NCBI GenBank assembly: GCA_963734055.1
Contig: CAVTFQ010000003.1
Coordinates: 186,001 to 250,000 of the forward strand
Length of the DNA stretch: 64,000 bases
DNA from: CAIWHR01 sp963734055
GTDB taxonomy: Bacteria > Pseudomonadota > Gammaproteobacteria > Burkholderiales > Casimicrobiaceae
Direction: 5' to 3'
Made by a program: the position numbers and the translations under genes. Under the pieces are notes generated by a model. The model was not told the DNA's origin. It did no database searches and worked only from the letters and a program-made list of their open reading frames with translations. This document shows, in pieces, positions 10,939 through 20,561 of the stretch; position 1 is the stretch's first letter, and each line of letters starts with the position of its first letter.

Positions 10939-11541
10939 ATGAACGCCGAGCTCTTCTCCGCGACGATCCTGCTCGTTCTCGTCATCGATCCCTTCGGCAA
11001 CGTGCCCATCGTCGTCGCCGCGACGAGGGGTGTCGCACCGGAGAGGCGGACGCGCATCGTCGTGCGCGAGTGCGCCGCCGCCTACGCGATTCTCGTCGGC
11101 TTCATGTTCGGGGGACGGTCGTTCCTGCGGTGGCTGCACCTCTCCGAGGAGTCGCTCACGATCGCCGGCGGCATCATCCTGTTCCTGATCGCGATCCGGA
11201 TGGTCTTCCCGCGCCCCGAAGGCATCTTCGGCGATCCGCCGGGCACGGAGCCTTTCCTCGTGCCGCTCGCGATTCCATCGATCGCGGGACCGTCGGCGCT
11301 CGCGACGGTCCTGCTCATGGCCTCGCGCGACCCGGCGAAGATCGCGACGTGGATCGTCGCGCTCACGCTCGCCATGGCGGTGACGACCCTCGTACTCGCC
11401 GCCGCCGACCGGCTGCAGCGCTGGCTCGGCGAGCGCGCGATGATCGCCTTCGAGCGGCTGATGGGGCTGATCCTCACCGCGCTCGCGGTCGAGATGCTGC
11501 TCTCGGGGCTGCGAACTTTCGCGGGACAGCTCGCCCGCTAG
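10939..11541 (+). CDS. MarC-family integral membrane protein
   Basis: A 200-residue protein with about six membrane segments and the MarC family signatures VIDPFGNVPIVV, LTIAGGIILFLIAIRMV and PLAIPSIAGPSALATVLLM. Despite the name, family members are not established as multidrug transporters and their function is unsettled. It is divergent from the M13 peptidase gene, with a 153-bp shared upstream region. Its stop codon TAG is part of the CTAG terminus of the dispersed repeat at 11538-11727. Confidence 0.9.
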   Translation: MNAELFSATILLVLVIDPFGNVPIVVAATRGVAPERRTRIVVRECAAAYAILVGFMFGGRSFLRWLHLSEESLTIAGGIILFLIAIRMVFPRPEGIFGDPPGTEPFLVPLAIPSIAGPSALATVLLMASRDPAKIATWIVALTLAMAVTTLVLAAADRLQRWLGERAMIAFERLMGLILTALAVEMLLSGLRTFAGQLAR

Positions 11542-11727
11542 TGTGCCGAGTCTCAAATGCATGACCTATTTGCATGTCGTCGTTCCCGCGAAGAGCCTGC
11601 CCCCGACCTGATCGGGGGCGGGAAGCCGGTGTCTTTGAAAGTCACTGGGTTCCGGCTCGCGCCCGCGTCGCGGGCGCGTCCGGAACGACGCCGGGTTGTG
11701 CAACGTACTAGCAATTCACGGCACTAG
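11538..11727. repeat. Dispersed 160-190 bp palindromic repeat, copy 1
   Basis: Begins CTAGTGTGCCGAGTCT and ends TCACGGCACTAG, giving imperfect terminal inverted repeats bounded by CTAG. The interior contains the REP-like palindrome GTCGTTCCCGCG ... CGGAACGAC around a TCTTTGAAAGTCACTGGG segment. Copies 2 and 3 lie at 16830-16995 and 39827-39985. It contains no gene, resembles a MITE or mobile REP cluster, and supplies the marC-family stop codon. Confidence 0.85.
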
Positions 11728-11739
11728 CGGAGCAGGTCG

Positions 11740-12306
11740 ATGCCTCGGCCTCGATACGTCGTCGTCGCAGTCCTGGCCGCCGCCGCGATCGCGACCGGGA
11801 CCGCAGCGGCGGAGGGCGTCATCGTCGAACGGAGCGAGATTCGTTTCGTCGCCAGGCAGCTCGGCGCGGCCGTCGAGGGCCGCTTCCGCAAATGGACGGC
11901 CGACGTCGCCTTCCTGCCGCAGGACCTCGCTCATTCGAAGGTCGTCGTCGACGTCGACCTCGGGAGCATCGATCTCGCGAGCGACGATACCGAGCGCGAG
12001 CTTCGCGGCGCGGCCTGGTTCGACACCGCGAAGTTCCCGGTCGCGCACTTCGCGTCGACGTCGATTGCCGACCGCGGCAACAACCGCTACGAGATCGCGG
12101 GCGAACTGTCGATCAAGGGATTCGCGCGCCCGGTCGTCGTGCCGGTGGTGCTGCGCACCGAGGCGGGCGGAAATCGCATCGCCGAGGGCAGCTTCGGGCT
12201 CAAGCGGCTCGACTTCAAGGTCGGCGAGGGGCAGTGGGCGGACACGACCGTCGTCGCGAACGACGTCACGGTCCGGATCCGCATGGTGCTCTCGCCGCCG
12301 AAATGA
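11740..12306 (+). CDS. YceI-family lipocalin-like periplasmic protein
   Basis: A 188-residue protein with a signal peptide (cleavage near TAAAEG) and a YceI domain: SEIRFVARQLGAAVEGRFRK, VDVDLGSIDLASDDTERELR, WFDTAKFPVAHFAS and GELSIKGFARPVVVPV. YceI proteins form a beta-barrel that binds isoprenoid or amphipathic ligands, which is family knowledge. It faces a second YceI gene on the opposite strand with only 13 bp between the stops. The two proteins are diverged, so they are not a recent duplication. Confidence 0.92.
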   Translation: MPRPRYVVVAVLAAAAIATGTAAAEGVIVERSEIRFVARQLGAAVEGRFRKWTADVAFLPQDLAHSKVVVDVDLGSIDLASDDTERELRGAAWFDTAKFPVAHFASTSIADRGNNRYEIAGELSIKGFARPVVVPVVLRTEAGGNRIAEGSFGLKRLDFKVGEGQWADTTVVANDVTVRIRMVLSPPK

Positions 12307-12319
12307 GCGGCGGGGGGCG

Positions 12320-12907
12320 CTACTCCTTGTCGCCCTCGAAGCCGAACGTCAGCAAGACGTCGTCGCCGATCGAAGGGATGCCGCGCTTCATCCCGAAGTC
12401 GGAGCGCCTGATCTTCGCCGACGCATAGCCGCCGCAGCGCTCCCTGGCGGTCGCGGTGGCCGGATTGCAGCGGAAGCGCTCGACGGTGATCGCAACGGGC
12501 TTCGTGACGCCGAGGAGCGTCAGGTTGCCCTCGACGACCGTCGGCGTGTCTCCCGCGAAGATCACGTGCGTCGACTTGTAGGTCATCGTCGGGAACTCGG
12601 CGGCGTCGAAGAAGTCGGCCGAGCGCAAGTGCTCGTCGCGCGAGCGCGGCCGGTTGCCCTTGTCGTTGTCGTTCGTGTCGACGTAGGCCGTCTGGACGAC
12701 GAGCTCGACCGAGCCGGTCCTCGCCGAGCGGTCGATTGCGAACTTGCCGGAATACTTGCTGAACCGCCCGTGGATCATCGAGAGCCCGAGGTGGTCGATC
12801 GCGAACGACACCGACGTGTGCAGCGGGTCGAGCGGATAGGTATCCGTGGCGGCGACAGCCGGCAGGGGCAGCACGGCGAGGCCGACGAGCGCGAGACGCG
12901 TGGGCAC
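12320..12907 (-). CDS. YceI-family lipocalin-like periplasmic protein (second)
   Basis: A 195-residue exported protein (signal cleavage near PAVAAT). YceI landmarks are YPLDPLHTSVSFAIDHLG, GRFSKYSGKF, ADFFDAAEFPTMTYKS and GNLTLLGVTKPVAITVE. It contains two cysteines (FRCNPATATARERCGG) that could form a disulfide. It starts 28 bases after the membrane-protein gene at 12936-13763 on the same strand, so the two may be co-transcribed. It converges on the YceI gene at 11740-12306. Confidence 0.92.
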   Translation of the reverse strand: MPTRLALVGLAVLPLPAVAATDTYPLDPLHTSVSFAIDHLGLSMIHGRFSKYSGKFAIDRSARTGSVELVVQTAYVDTNDNDKGNRPRSRDEHLRSADFFDAAEFPTMTYKSTHVIFAGDTPTVVEGNLTLLGVTKPVAITVERFRCNPATATARERCGGYASAKIRRSDFGMKRGIPSIGDDVLLTFGFEGDKE

Positions 12908-12935
12908 GAGGTTCTCCGGGGCGGAAGGATCGGGA

Positions 12936-13763
12936 TCAGGACAGCGACGTGCGCGCGGCGTACCACGCGATCGCGACGGGGACGGCGCCGGCGGCGATCG
13001 CCCAGCCGGCCAACGTCGACGCCCGCGCGAGGAGGGGGCCCGCGGTCGCGGGCACCGATGCGGCGAGAGGGACGAGCAGGAACAAGGGCAGCGCGTACCA
13101 CGGCAGGAGCGCGAGCTGCTGGGTGCCCGCCGCGATCAGCGCCACGGTAATCCCGATCGGAAGGGCTCCCGTGAACCCGGGGGCGATCGCGCGCTTGACC
13201 ACGACCTGGACGACCAGCATCGCCGCGCAGGCTGCAGCGATCGCGACGCCCGCGACCAGCGCGCCGATCGACGCCGACAGGATGCCGCCGATCCCCGCGG
13301 CCAACCCGAGCCCGATGCCGGCCGCGCCGCAGCGGACACCGTCGTCGCGCAGGCGCAGGACCGCCGCGATCATCGCCGCGACGAAGACGGCGATGCCGAC
13401 GCCCGCTGCGACGGCCGCAGCACCTTCGCGGTTCTGCAGGACCGAGCGGAAGACCCAGAGCGAGAGGAGTCCGGCGGCGATGGCGAGCCCGGAGCCGAGC
13501 TGCCGCGACGAGCGCCGGTAGCGGTCGGCGGCGACGCCGGCCAACGGCGCGAGGAGCGCGATGAGCCAGGTCTTGCGCGCGACGGTGGGCGGAAACAGGG
13601 TAAATCCCGTGTCGAGCGCCACCATCGTGGCGTAGGCCGGCATGATCGCGAGCCAGACGAAGCGCGTGCGACCGAGCGCGAGCGCGACGATCAGCGCGAC
13701 GAGGAACGGCGCGACGCCTCCCTGGAACGCCGGATGGTCGAAGAACGCGCTCATGCGCGCCAT
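12936..13763 (-). CDS. Polytopic inner-membrane protein of unknown function
   Basis: A 275-residue hydrophobic protein rich in Ala, Val, Leu and Gly with roughly eight to ten predicted membrane segments, for example VAPFLVALIVALALG, LIALLAPLAGVAA and GWAIAAGAVPVAIAWYA. I recognise no transporter signature. The start could be ATG 13763 (MARMSAFF) or ATG 13754. The downstream YceI gene is on the same strand 28 bases away, which suggests a two-gene unit. Confidence 0.75.
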   Translation of the reverse strand: MARMSAFFDHPAFQGGVAPFLVALIVALALGRTRFVWLAIMPAYATMVALDTGFTLFPPTVARKTWLIALLAPLAGVAADRYRRSSRQLGSGLAIAAGLLSLWVFRSVLQNREGAAAVAAGVGIAVFVAAMIAAVLRLRDDGVRCGAAGIGLGLAAGIGGILSASIGALVAGVAIAAACAAMLVVQVVVKRAIAPGFTGALPIGITVALIAAGTQQLALLPWYALPLFLLVPLAASVPATAGPLLARASTLAGWAIAAGAVPVAIAWYAARTSLS

Positions 13764-13895
13764 CCGCTCGTGCGAGCGGCGCAGCGGTTCTCGGAGATCG
13801 CTAGGAACCGGAACATGGCAAGGAGAAACAGAAGGCGCCCCGGGTGTATTCCTCGCTGCCGGCAGGAGTCTTACGTCGGACGGATTCTAGCCCGT

Positions 13896-14816
13896 TCACC
13901 TCGGCACGAGCCAGCCGTCCTCGCGCCGGACGGCGCCCGAGCGCTCGAGCTCGCCCACGAGCATCGCCGCGAACTGCGACGGAGGAAGCCGGAAGAACTG
14001 ACGGTTGAAGTCGCGGTAGAAGCCGATCCGGTCGAAGTACGCGGGCAGCTCAGACACCGCGATTCGCTGCCGGTCGAGGAGCGTGAAGACGAAGTTGACC
14101 TTGACCGCGTGGCGGGCGACGCGCGAGCTGTCCTCCTCGAACGCGGCGATGCGGCGCCGGGCGCGGTCGAGGGCTCCCGCCACGTCCGTAAACGGCTCGC
14201 CATGGCCGGGGATCACGACGCGGACGTCGAGCGCCGCGATCATCTCGATCGTCGCCCGCGTCGCCGGCAGAGCGGTGGGGTCGAGTTCGGGGGGCATGAC
14301 GAAGCCGAACCCGTTCTCCCACAAGGCATCGCCCGAGACGAGGATCCCGTGCTCGGCGTTGTGGAACACGAGCGCCTCCATGTCGTGGCCCGGCGCGGCC
14401 AGCGCGCGCCACTCGAGGTCGCCCCACACGTGCGTCGTGTCGGGACCCAGCGCCTGGTCCACCGTGAAACGGTCCGCGCGCTGGTCGCAGTAGTCGTACA
14501 GCAGCGCCTTGCCGTCCCAGCGCTCGACGAGCGGCGCCTCGCCGCGCGGGACGGCGATGGGACAGCCGTACTTGGCGACGATCGCAGCGTTGCCGCCGAT
14601 GTGGTCCGAATGGCAGTGCGTGTTGACGACCCACGCGAGCGGCTCCGCGCCGATCCCGCGCGCCGACGCAAGCAGCGCGAGCGTGAGCGGCGCGTGGCGG
14701 ACATAGCCGGTGTCGATCAGCACGTGGCCGTCGCGGCTCTTGAGCAGCACGTTGTTCGCGGACAGCCAGTCGCGGACGAAGACGTGCAGCTGCGGTGGGA
14801 AGGGAATCGCGGGCAT
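13896..14816 (-). CDS. Metallo-beta-lactamase-fold hydrolase
   Basis: A 306-residue MBL-superfamily enzyme. The metal-binding motif is THCHSDHIGG, followed by AAPGHDMEALVFHN (third His), SGDALWENGFG (bridging Asp) and VVIPGHGEPF (last His). This motif set matches general MBL hydrolases rather than true beta-lactamases. A C-terminal helical region follows, as in the glyoxalase II-like/quinoprotein-relay subgroup. ATG 14816 is preferred over an upstream in-frame GTG at 14840. Substrate unknown; probably cytoplasmic because no signal peptide is seen. Confidence 0.88.
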   Translation of the reverse strand: MPAIPFPPQLHVFVRDWLSANNVLLKSRDGHVLIDTGYVRHAPLTLALLASARGIGAEPLAWVVNTHCHSDHIGGNAAIVAKYGCPIAVPRGEAPLVERWDGKALLYDYCDQRADRFTVDQALGPDTTHVWGDLEWRALAAPGHDMEALVFHNAEHGILVSGDALWENGFGFVMPPELDPTALPATRATIEMIAALDVRVVIPGHGEPFTDVAGALDRARRRIAAFEEDSSRVARHAVKVNFVFTLLDRQRIAVSELPAYFDRIGFYRDFNRQFFRLPPSQFAAMLVGELERSGAVRREDGWLVPR

Positions 14817-15000
14817 GAGGCGCGCCGCCGACACTGCCACGCGGCGACACGGCCGCGCGCGGTCATCGTACCATTCGCCATCGCGTACTGCGCGTTCGTC
14901 GTTCGGCGGGTCGCGGCGGTCGGTTCCCGGGCGGCGAGCGCCAACATGACCGCGCTTGTTGCGCTATCGTTCCAATGCGCGGCGCCGAGCCGCAAAGACC

Positions 15001-16662
15001 ATGACCAACCCGGGGACAAATCGCGAACTGTCGAGCACCAGCGATCGCACGCTGCTGCGGATCACGTGGCCGTTCCTGCTGATCGTCGTCGTCCTCGTGC
15101 TGCTCGCGAGCGAGAGCCTGACGATCGTGTCCGCGACCCGCGCGTATGTCGGCGCCGAAAGCCTCTGGTCGAAGGCGCAGAAGGAAGCCGTGTACAGCCT
15201 GTTCCGTTACGCGCAGTCGCACGCGGAGACCGACTATCGCGCCTATCGCGAGGCCGTCGCCGTTCCGCTGGGCGACCGCCGCGCGAGGCTCGAGCTCGAG
15301 AAGGAGGCGCCGGACCCCGCCGTCGTGCGGGAAGGCTTCATCGCGGGCCGGAACGATCCCGACGACGTGGGCGGGATGATCATGCTGTTCCGCCGGTTCC
15401 GTCACGTGTCGTTCATGGACCGCGCGATCGGCATCTGGACGCAGGGGGACGCGCAGATCGGCGAGCTCGATGCGGCGGCCGAGGAGCTTCATGCGCGGGT
15501 CCGCTCCGGCGATGCCGCGCCGTCGTCGCTCGCCCCCATCCTCGCCCGCATCGACGACGTCAACCGTCGCATGACGCCGCTCGAAATGGCGTTCTCGGGA
15601 ACGCTTGGCGAGGCGTCGCGCTGGACGCAGGAGATCCTCGAGGTCGCGCTCGTGCTCGTGGCGGCGGCGCTCGGGATCGGCGGCATCGCGATCTCGCGGC
15701 GGATGCTGCGCACGAGCGCGGCGCTCGAAGCGCAGCTCCATGCCGAGCGGGACCGGGCGCAGGTGACGCTCCATTCGATCGCCGAGGCGGTCATCACGAC
15801 CGATGAGCGCGGCCGGATCGAAACGCTCAATCCGGTTGCCGAATCGCTGACCGGCTGGACCCGGGCGGGCGCGCTCGGGCGGCCGCTCGACGAGGTCTTC
15901 GACATCATCGACGAGACCAACCGCCAGACGCGGATCAACCCGGTCGCGACGCTGCTCGACGGAGGGCGCGGCGTCGAGCTCCGGGGGGATGCGATCCTGA
16001 TCCGGCGCGACGGCCGCGAGCTCGGGATCGATGCGTCGGCCGCGCCGATTCGCGATCGCGACGGCGCGATCACCGGCGCGGTCCTCGTGTTCTACGACGT
16101 CACCGACGAGCGCCGCTACGCCGCGCAGCTCTCGCACCAGGCGCGACACGACGCGCTGACGGGGCTGGCCAACCGGCGCGAGTTCGAGCACCGGCTGCAG
16201 CGGGCGCTCGCGAGCGCGGCGGAGCTCGACCGGCGGCACGCGATGCTCTACCTCGACCTCGATCACTTCAAGGAAGTCAACGACGTGTGCGGTCACGCGG
16301 CGGGCGACGAGCTGCTGCGGGAGATCAGCCTGCTGCTTCAGCGCAGGCTGCGCGAAGGCGACACGCTGGGACGGCTCGGCGGAGACGAATTCGGGGTGCT
16401 GCTCGAGAACTGCGCGCCCGATCACGCGGTGCGCATCGCCGAATCGCTGCGCGACGCCGTCGCGGACGTCGCCTTCGCGTGCCACGGACGGTCGTTCACG
16501 CTCGGCGTCAGCGTCGGGCTCGTGCCCATCGCCGCGGGTCCGCACACCGAGGCCGACATCCTGAACGCCGCCGACGCGAGCTGCTACCAGGCGAAGGCCT
16601 ACGGCCGCGGCCGCGTGCACGTCGGCGAGGTGACGGACAAGCCGAGCGAAGCGCGAGGCTAG
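15001..16662 (+). CDS. Membrane-bound diguanylate cyclase with PAS domain
   Basis: A 553-residue sensor that makes cyclic di-GMP from two GTP. Layout: membrane segment at about 20-45, a periplasmic helical sensing region to about 210, a second membrane segment at 215-235, a PAS domain at about 250-370 (ITTDERGRIETLNPVAESLTGW, VLVFYDVTDER), then GGDEF at about 385-545. The active-site signature GGDEF is intact at 460-464, and the RxxD inhibitory site (REGD, five residues before) is present, so product inhibition is expected. No EAL domain follows. It is followed by two repeat elements. Confidence 0.94.
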   Translation: MTNPGTNRELSSTSDRTLLRITWPFLLIVVVLVLLASESLTIVSATRAYVGAESLWSKAQKEAVYSLFRYAQSHAETDYRAYREAVAVPLGDRRARLELEKEAPDPAVVREGFIAGRNDPDDVGGMIMLFRRFRHVSFMDRAIGIWTQGDAQIGELDAAAEELHARVRSGDAAPSSLAPILARIDDVNRRMTPLEMAFSGTLGEASRWTQEILEVALVLVAAALGIGGIAISRRMLRTSAALEAQLHAERDRAQVTLHSIAEAVITTDERGRIETLNPVAESLTGWTRAGALGRPLDEVFDIIDETNRQTRINPVATLLDGGRGVELRGDAILIRRDGRELGIDASAAPIRDRDGAITGAVLVFYDVTDERRYAAQLSHQARHDALTGLANRREFEHRLQRALASAAELDRRHAMLYLDLDHFKEVNDVCGHAAGDELLREISLLLQRRLREGDTLGRLGGDEFGVLLENCAPDHAVRIAESLRDAVADVAFACHGRSFTLGVSVGLVPIAAGPHTEADILNAADASCYQAKAYGRGRVHVGEVTDKPSEARG

Positions 16663-16717
16663 CCGTCGAACGTCGACACGTTGTATCCACGACGAACGCG
16701 CCGTCCGCATCCATGTC

Positions 16718-16812
16718 CGTCGTCCCCGCGAAGGCGGGGACCCAGTGACGTGGTTGTGCTGTCGCTGCAAAGACCCATGTCACTGGATTCCCGCGTTCGC
16801 GGGAGTGACGAC
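16718..16812. repeat. REP/BIME-like inverted pair
   Basis: Two facing palindromes: GTCCCCGCGAAGGCGGGGAC at the left and TCCCGCGTTCGCGGGA at the right, with flanking CCAGTGAC/GTCACTGG arms in inverted order. The whole can fold as one long stem-loop. This is a standard proteobacterial REP sequence type. Confidence 0.8.
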
Positions 16813-16829
16813 CTCGTGGATGTTCGCGG

Positions 16830-16995
16830 CTAGTGTACCGAGTCTGAAATTCATGACCTATCTGCATGTCGTCGTTCCCGCGAAGGCGGGAACCCAGTGT
16901 CTTTGAAAGTCACTGGGTTCCGGCTCGCGCCCGCGTCGCGGGCGCGTCCGGAACGACGTGGAGTTGTGCAACGTACTTGCAACTCACGATACTAG
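16830..16995. repeat. Dispersed palindromic repeat, copy 2
   Basis: Starts CTAGTGTACCGAGTCTGAAAT and ends TCACGATACTAG, in the same orientation as copy 1 at 11538-11727. The interior (GTCGTTCCCGCG, TCTTTGAAAGTCACTGGG, GCGTCCGGAACGAC) is almost identical. The right-hand CTAG provides the stop codon of mfd on the opposite strand. Confidence 0.85.
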
Positions 16996-19900
16996 CGCAG
17001 CTTTCCCAGGAACTCGCGCAGGAGAGCGACGCGCTCCTCGAGCGTCGGTGCCGCGCGCTCGATCCGGATGCGGTCCGGGCCGGCGAAGCGGACGCGCCCG
17101 TCGCGCTGAACGAGCAGGATCAGCGCGCCGGCGTCGAACGGCGGCTCTTTCACGAACTGGACCGTGCTGCGTTCGGGACCCGCGTCGATTTTGACGACGC
17201 CGAGCGGCTTCGCCGCGAGCCGCAACCGGTGGCAGGCGAGGAGTGCCTGCGCGGGCTCGGGCGGCCGGCCGAAGCGGTCGACGAGCTCCTCCTCCATCGC
17301 GGTCAGCTCGTCCGCGCTGTCGCAGTTCGCGAACCGCTTGTAGAGGACCAGCCGCTCGTGCACGTCGCTGCAGTACGCCTCGGGCAGGAGCGCGGGCACG
17401 TGCAGGTTGATCTCGGTGGCGACGCCGAGCGGCGCCGCGAGATCGGGCTCGCGCCCCGACTTCAGCGCGGACACCGCCGCTTTCAGCATGTTGGCGTAGA
17501 GCTGGAATCCGACCTCCTGCATCTCGCCCGACTGCGACTCGCCCAGCACCTCGCCCGCGCCCCGGATCTCGAGGTCGTGCAGGGCGAGGTGGAAGCCCGA
17601 CCCCAGATCCTCCATCATCTGGATCGCGTCGAGGCGCTTTCGGGCCTGGCCCGACAGCGACTCGCCGGGCGGCGTCAGCAGGTACGCGTAGGCCTGGTGG
17701 TGCGAGCGGCCGACGCGGCCGCGGAGCTGGTGCAGCTGCGCGAGTCCGAACCGGTCGGCGCGCTCGATGATGATCGTGTTTGCCGTCGGCACGTCGATGC
17801 CGGTCTCGATGATCGTCGAGCAGACGAGCAGGTTCACGCGCTGGGCGTAGAAGTCGCGCATCACCTGCTCGAGCTCGCGCTCCGCCATCTGCCCGTGCGC
17901 GACGGCGACCCTGGCCTCGGGCACCAGCTCGCGCAGCCGCTCGGCCGTCGTCGCGATCGTGTCGATGTCGTTGTGCAGGAAGTAGACTTGGCCGCCGCGC
18001 TTCAGCTCCCGCAGCGCGGCTTCGCGGATGATCCCGCGCGCGTACGGGCTGACGAAGGTCTTGATCGAGAGACGGCGCTGCGGCGCGGTCGCGATTACCG
18101 AGAAGTCGCGGATGCCCTCGAGTGACATCGCGAGCGAGCGCGGGATCGGCGTCGCCGTCAGCGTGAGGACGTCGACTTCGGCGCGGAGCTTCTTCAGCTG
18201 CTCCTTCTGGCGCACGCCGAACCGGTGCTCCTCGTCGATGATGACGAGGCCGAGCTTGCCGAACTTCACGTCCGCCTGCAGGAGCTTGTGGGTGCCGATG
18301 ACGAGGTCGAGCGTCCCGGCGGCGAGCCCGGCGAGCGCCGCCTCGACCTCCTTCGCCGAGCGGAAGCGCGAGAGCTCCGCGATCTTCACCGGCAGCTCGG
18401 CGAAGCGATCGCCGAACACCTTGAAGTGCTGCTCGGCGAGGAGCGTGGTCGGGACGAGCACCGCGACCTGCTTGCCGTCGGCGAGCGCGATGAACGCCGC
18501 GCGGAGCGCGACTTCGGTCTTGCCGAAGCCGACGTCGCCGCAGACGAGGCGGTCCATCGGCCGGCCCGAGATGAGGTCCGCGATGACGGCGTCGATCGCC
18601 GCCTGCTGGTCGGCCGTCTCCTCGAACGGAAAACCGTCCGCGAACGCTTCGTAGTCGTGCGGCGTGAACGAGAACGCGTGCCCCTGGCGGGCCGCGCGCT
18701 GCGCGTAGAGGTTGAGGAGCTCGGCCGCCGTGTCGTGCGCCTGGCGCGCCGCGCGCTTCTTCGCCTTCTCCCACTGGCTGCTGCCGAGCTCGTGGAGCGG
18801 CGCGGACTCCGGCGACGCGCCGCTGTAGCGGCCGATCAGGTGGAGGTTCGACACCGGCACATAGAGCTTCGCGTCGTTCGCGTAGACGAGCTGCAGGAAC
18901 TCGGTCGGGCCCTCGCCCAGGTCCATGGTGACGAGGCCGAGGTAGCGGCCGATCCCGTGCTGCTCGTGGACGACGGGGTCGCCGGCGCGCACCTCGGACA
19001 GGTCGCGCAGCATCGCGTCGACGTTCGATCGCCGGGCGCCGTCGCGGCGACCGCGGCGAACGACGCCCGCATAGAGCTCGGCCTCGGTGACGAGCGCGAG
19101 CTTCGCCGCCGGCCAGACGAAGCCGGCCTGCACCGGCGATGCGCAGAGCGAGACGGCGGCGTCGCCCGCGAGGAACTCGCCGAAATGCTCGACGTGCGGC
19201 AGCCGTAACCCGTACTCGGCGAAATACTGGTGCATCGTCTCGCGGCGTCCGGCGCTCTCCGCGCAGATCAGGACCCGCGTCCCGCGCGCGTCGGCGAGGA
19301 AGCGCTTGAGCGCGGCCAGGGGGTCGTCGGCGCGGCGGTCGACCTGGACGGCGGGAAGCGGCACGGCGACGCCTGCGGCCGGAGCCGCGCGCGCGCCCTC
19401 ACTCCACTCGATTCGCGCGAAAGGCTTGAACGCTGCATTGAACGCATCTTCCGGCACGAACACGTCGGCCGGCGGCAGGAGCGGGCGGGCCTTGTCGCCG
19501 CGCAGAAGGCGATAACGCGCATCGGTGTCCTGCCAGAAGCGCGCCACCGCGCCGCCGATGTCGCCGACCCGCGCCACCACCGCATCGTGCGGCAGGTAAT
19601 CGGCGAGCGTCGCCGTCGTCTCGAAGAACAGCGGCAGGTAGTATTCGATGCCCCCCGGGGCGATCCCGTTGCTCACGTCGCGATAGAGCGGCGACTTCGA
19701 CGGATCGCCCTCGAACACCTCGCGGTAGCGGCTGCGGAAGCGCGTGCGTCCCGCCTCGTCCAGCGGGAACTCGCGCGCCGGGAGCAGCCGGATGTCGGGC
19801 ACCGGGTAGAGCGTGCGCTGCGTGTCGACGTCGAAGGTCTTGATGCTCTCGATGTCGTCGCCGAAGAGGTCGAGGCGGTACGGGAGCGGGCTGCCCATCG

Positions 19901-20561
19901 GAAACAGGTCGATCAGGCCGCCGCGGATGGAGAACTCGCCCGGCGAGACGACCTGCGTCACGTGGTGATAGCCGGCGAGCGCAAGCTGGGCCCGCAGCGC
20001 GTCGACGTCGAGGGTCGTGCCCTGCTTCAGGAAGAACGTGAACGCGGCAAGGTACGAGGGAGGCGCGAGCCGGTGCAGAGCGGTCGTCGCGGCCACGACG
20101 AGGACGTCGCATTCGCCCCGCGAGACGCGATACAGCGTCGCCAGGCGCTCCGAGACGAGATCGTGATGCGGCGAGAACGGATCGTAGGGCAGCGTCTCCC
20201 AGTCGGGCAGCAGCGCGACGCGCACGCCCGGCGCGAACCACGGCAGCTCCTCGGCGATCCGCTGCGCCCCCTGCGCGTCGGCCGCGATGGCGGCCAGCAC
20301 GCGCTTGCCGGCTGCGCACTCCCGCGCGAGCTGGGCGAGCGCGAGCGCGTCGGAGGATCCCGGCAGCGGCGCGACGCGCGTCGCGTGCCCGGCCAGCGGC
20401 ACGTGCGGGGCGAGCGCGGGCAGCGCGGCGAGCCTCGCGAGGGTCGCGGCGGGATCGGGAATCGCCGGCGCGACGGCGGGGCTGCCTGGCGCGGCGGAAC
20501 CTTCGTGAGGAACCGCCGCCGCCGTCGCGCCGGAGTTGAAAGTTTCCGGCGGCACGTGCAA
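16992..20561 (-). CDS. mfd: Transcription-repair coupling factor Mfd
   Basis: A 1189-residue superfamily 2 DNA translocase that removes stalled RNA polymerase and recruits UvrA. Domains in order: UvrB-like N-terminal region (LPYDPFSPHHDLVSERLATL), CarD-like RNA-polymerase-interaction domain (VHEQHGIGRYLGL), RecG-like motor with Walker A GDVGFGKTE near residue 672 and Walker B IIDEEHRFGV near 776, TRG motif region (GRVGRSHHQAYAYLL), and the C-terminal regulatory domain. The length is normal for the family. The start is uncertain: TTG 20561 gives the full frame, and GTG 20555 is two codons in. The stop lies in the CTAG end of the adjacent repeat. Confidence 0.97.
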   Translation of the reverse strand: MHVPPETFNSGATAAAVPHEGSAAPGSPAVAPAIPDPAATLARLAALPALAPHVPLAGHATRVAPLPGSSDALALAQLARECAAGKRVLAAIAADAQGAQRIAEELPWFAPGVRVALLPDWETLPYDPFSPHHDLVSERLATLYRVSRGECDVLVVAATTALHRLAPPSYLAAFTFFLKQGTTLDVDALRAQLALAGYHHVTQVVSPGEFSIRGGLIDLFPMGSPLPYRLDLFGDDIESIKTFDVDTQRTLYPVPDIRLLPAREFPLDEAGRTRFRSRYREVFEGDPSKSPLYRDVSNGIAPGGIEYYLPLFFETTATLADYLPHDAVVARVGDIGGAVARFWQDTDARYRLLRGDKARPLLPPADVFVPEDAFNAAFKPFARIEWSEGARAAPAAGVAVPLPAVQVDRRADDPLAALKRFLADARGTRVLICAESAGRRETMHQYFAEYGLRLPHVEHFGEFLAGDAAVSLCASPVQAGFVWPAAKLALVTEAELYAGVVRRGRRDGARRSNVDAMLRDLSEVRAGDPVVHEQHGIGRYLGLVTMDLGEGPTEFLQLVYANDAKLYVPVSNLHLIGRYSGASPESAPLHELGSSQWEKAKKRAARQAHDTAAELLNLYAQRAARQGHAFSFTPHDYEAFADGFPFEETADQQAAIDAVIADLISGRPMDRLVCGDVGFGKTEVALRAAFIALADGKQVAVLVPTTLLAEQHFKVFGDRFAELPVKIAELSRFRSAKEVEAALAGLAAGTLDLVIGTHKLLQADVKFGKLGLVIIDEEHRFGVRQKEQLKKLRAEVDVLTLTATPIPRSLAMSLEGIRDFSVIATAPQRRLSIKTFVSPYARGIIREAALRELKRGGQVYFLHNDIDTIATTAERLRELVPEARVAVAHGQMAERELEQVMRDFYAQRVNLLVCSTIIETGIDVPTANTIIIERADRFGLAQLHQLRGRVGRSHHQAYAYLLTPPGESLSGQARKRLDAIQMMEDLGSGFHLALHDLEIRGAGEVLGESQSGEMQEVGFQLYANMLKAAVSALKSGREPDLAAPLGVATEINLHVPALLPEAYCSDVHERLVLYKRFANCDSADELTAMEEELVDRFGRPPEPAQALLACHRLRLAAKPLGVVKIDAGPERSTVQFVKEPPFDAGALILLVQRDGRVRFAGPDRIRIERAAPTLEERVALLREFLGKLR

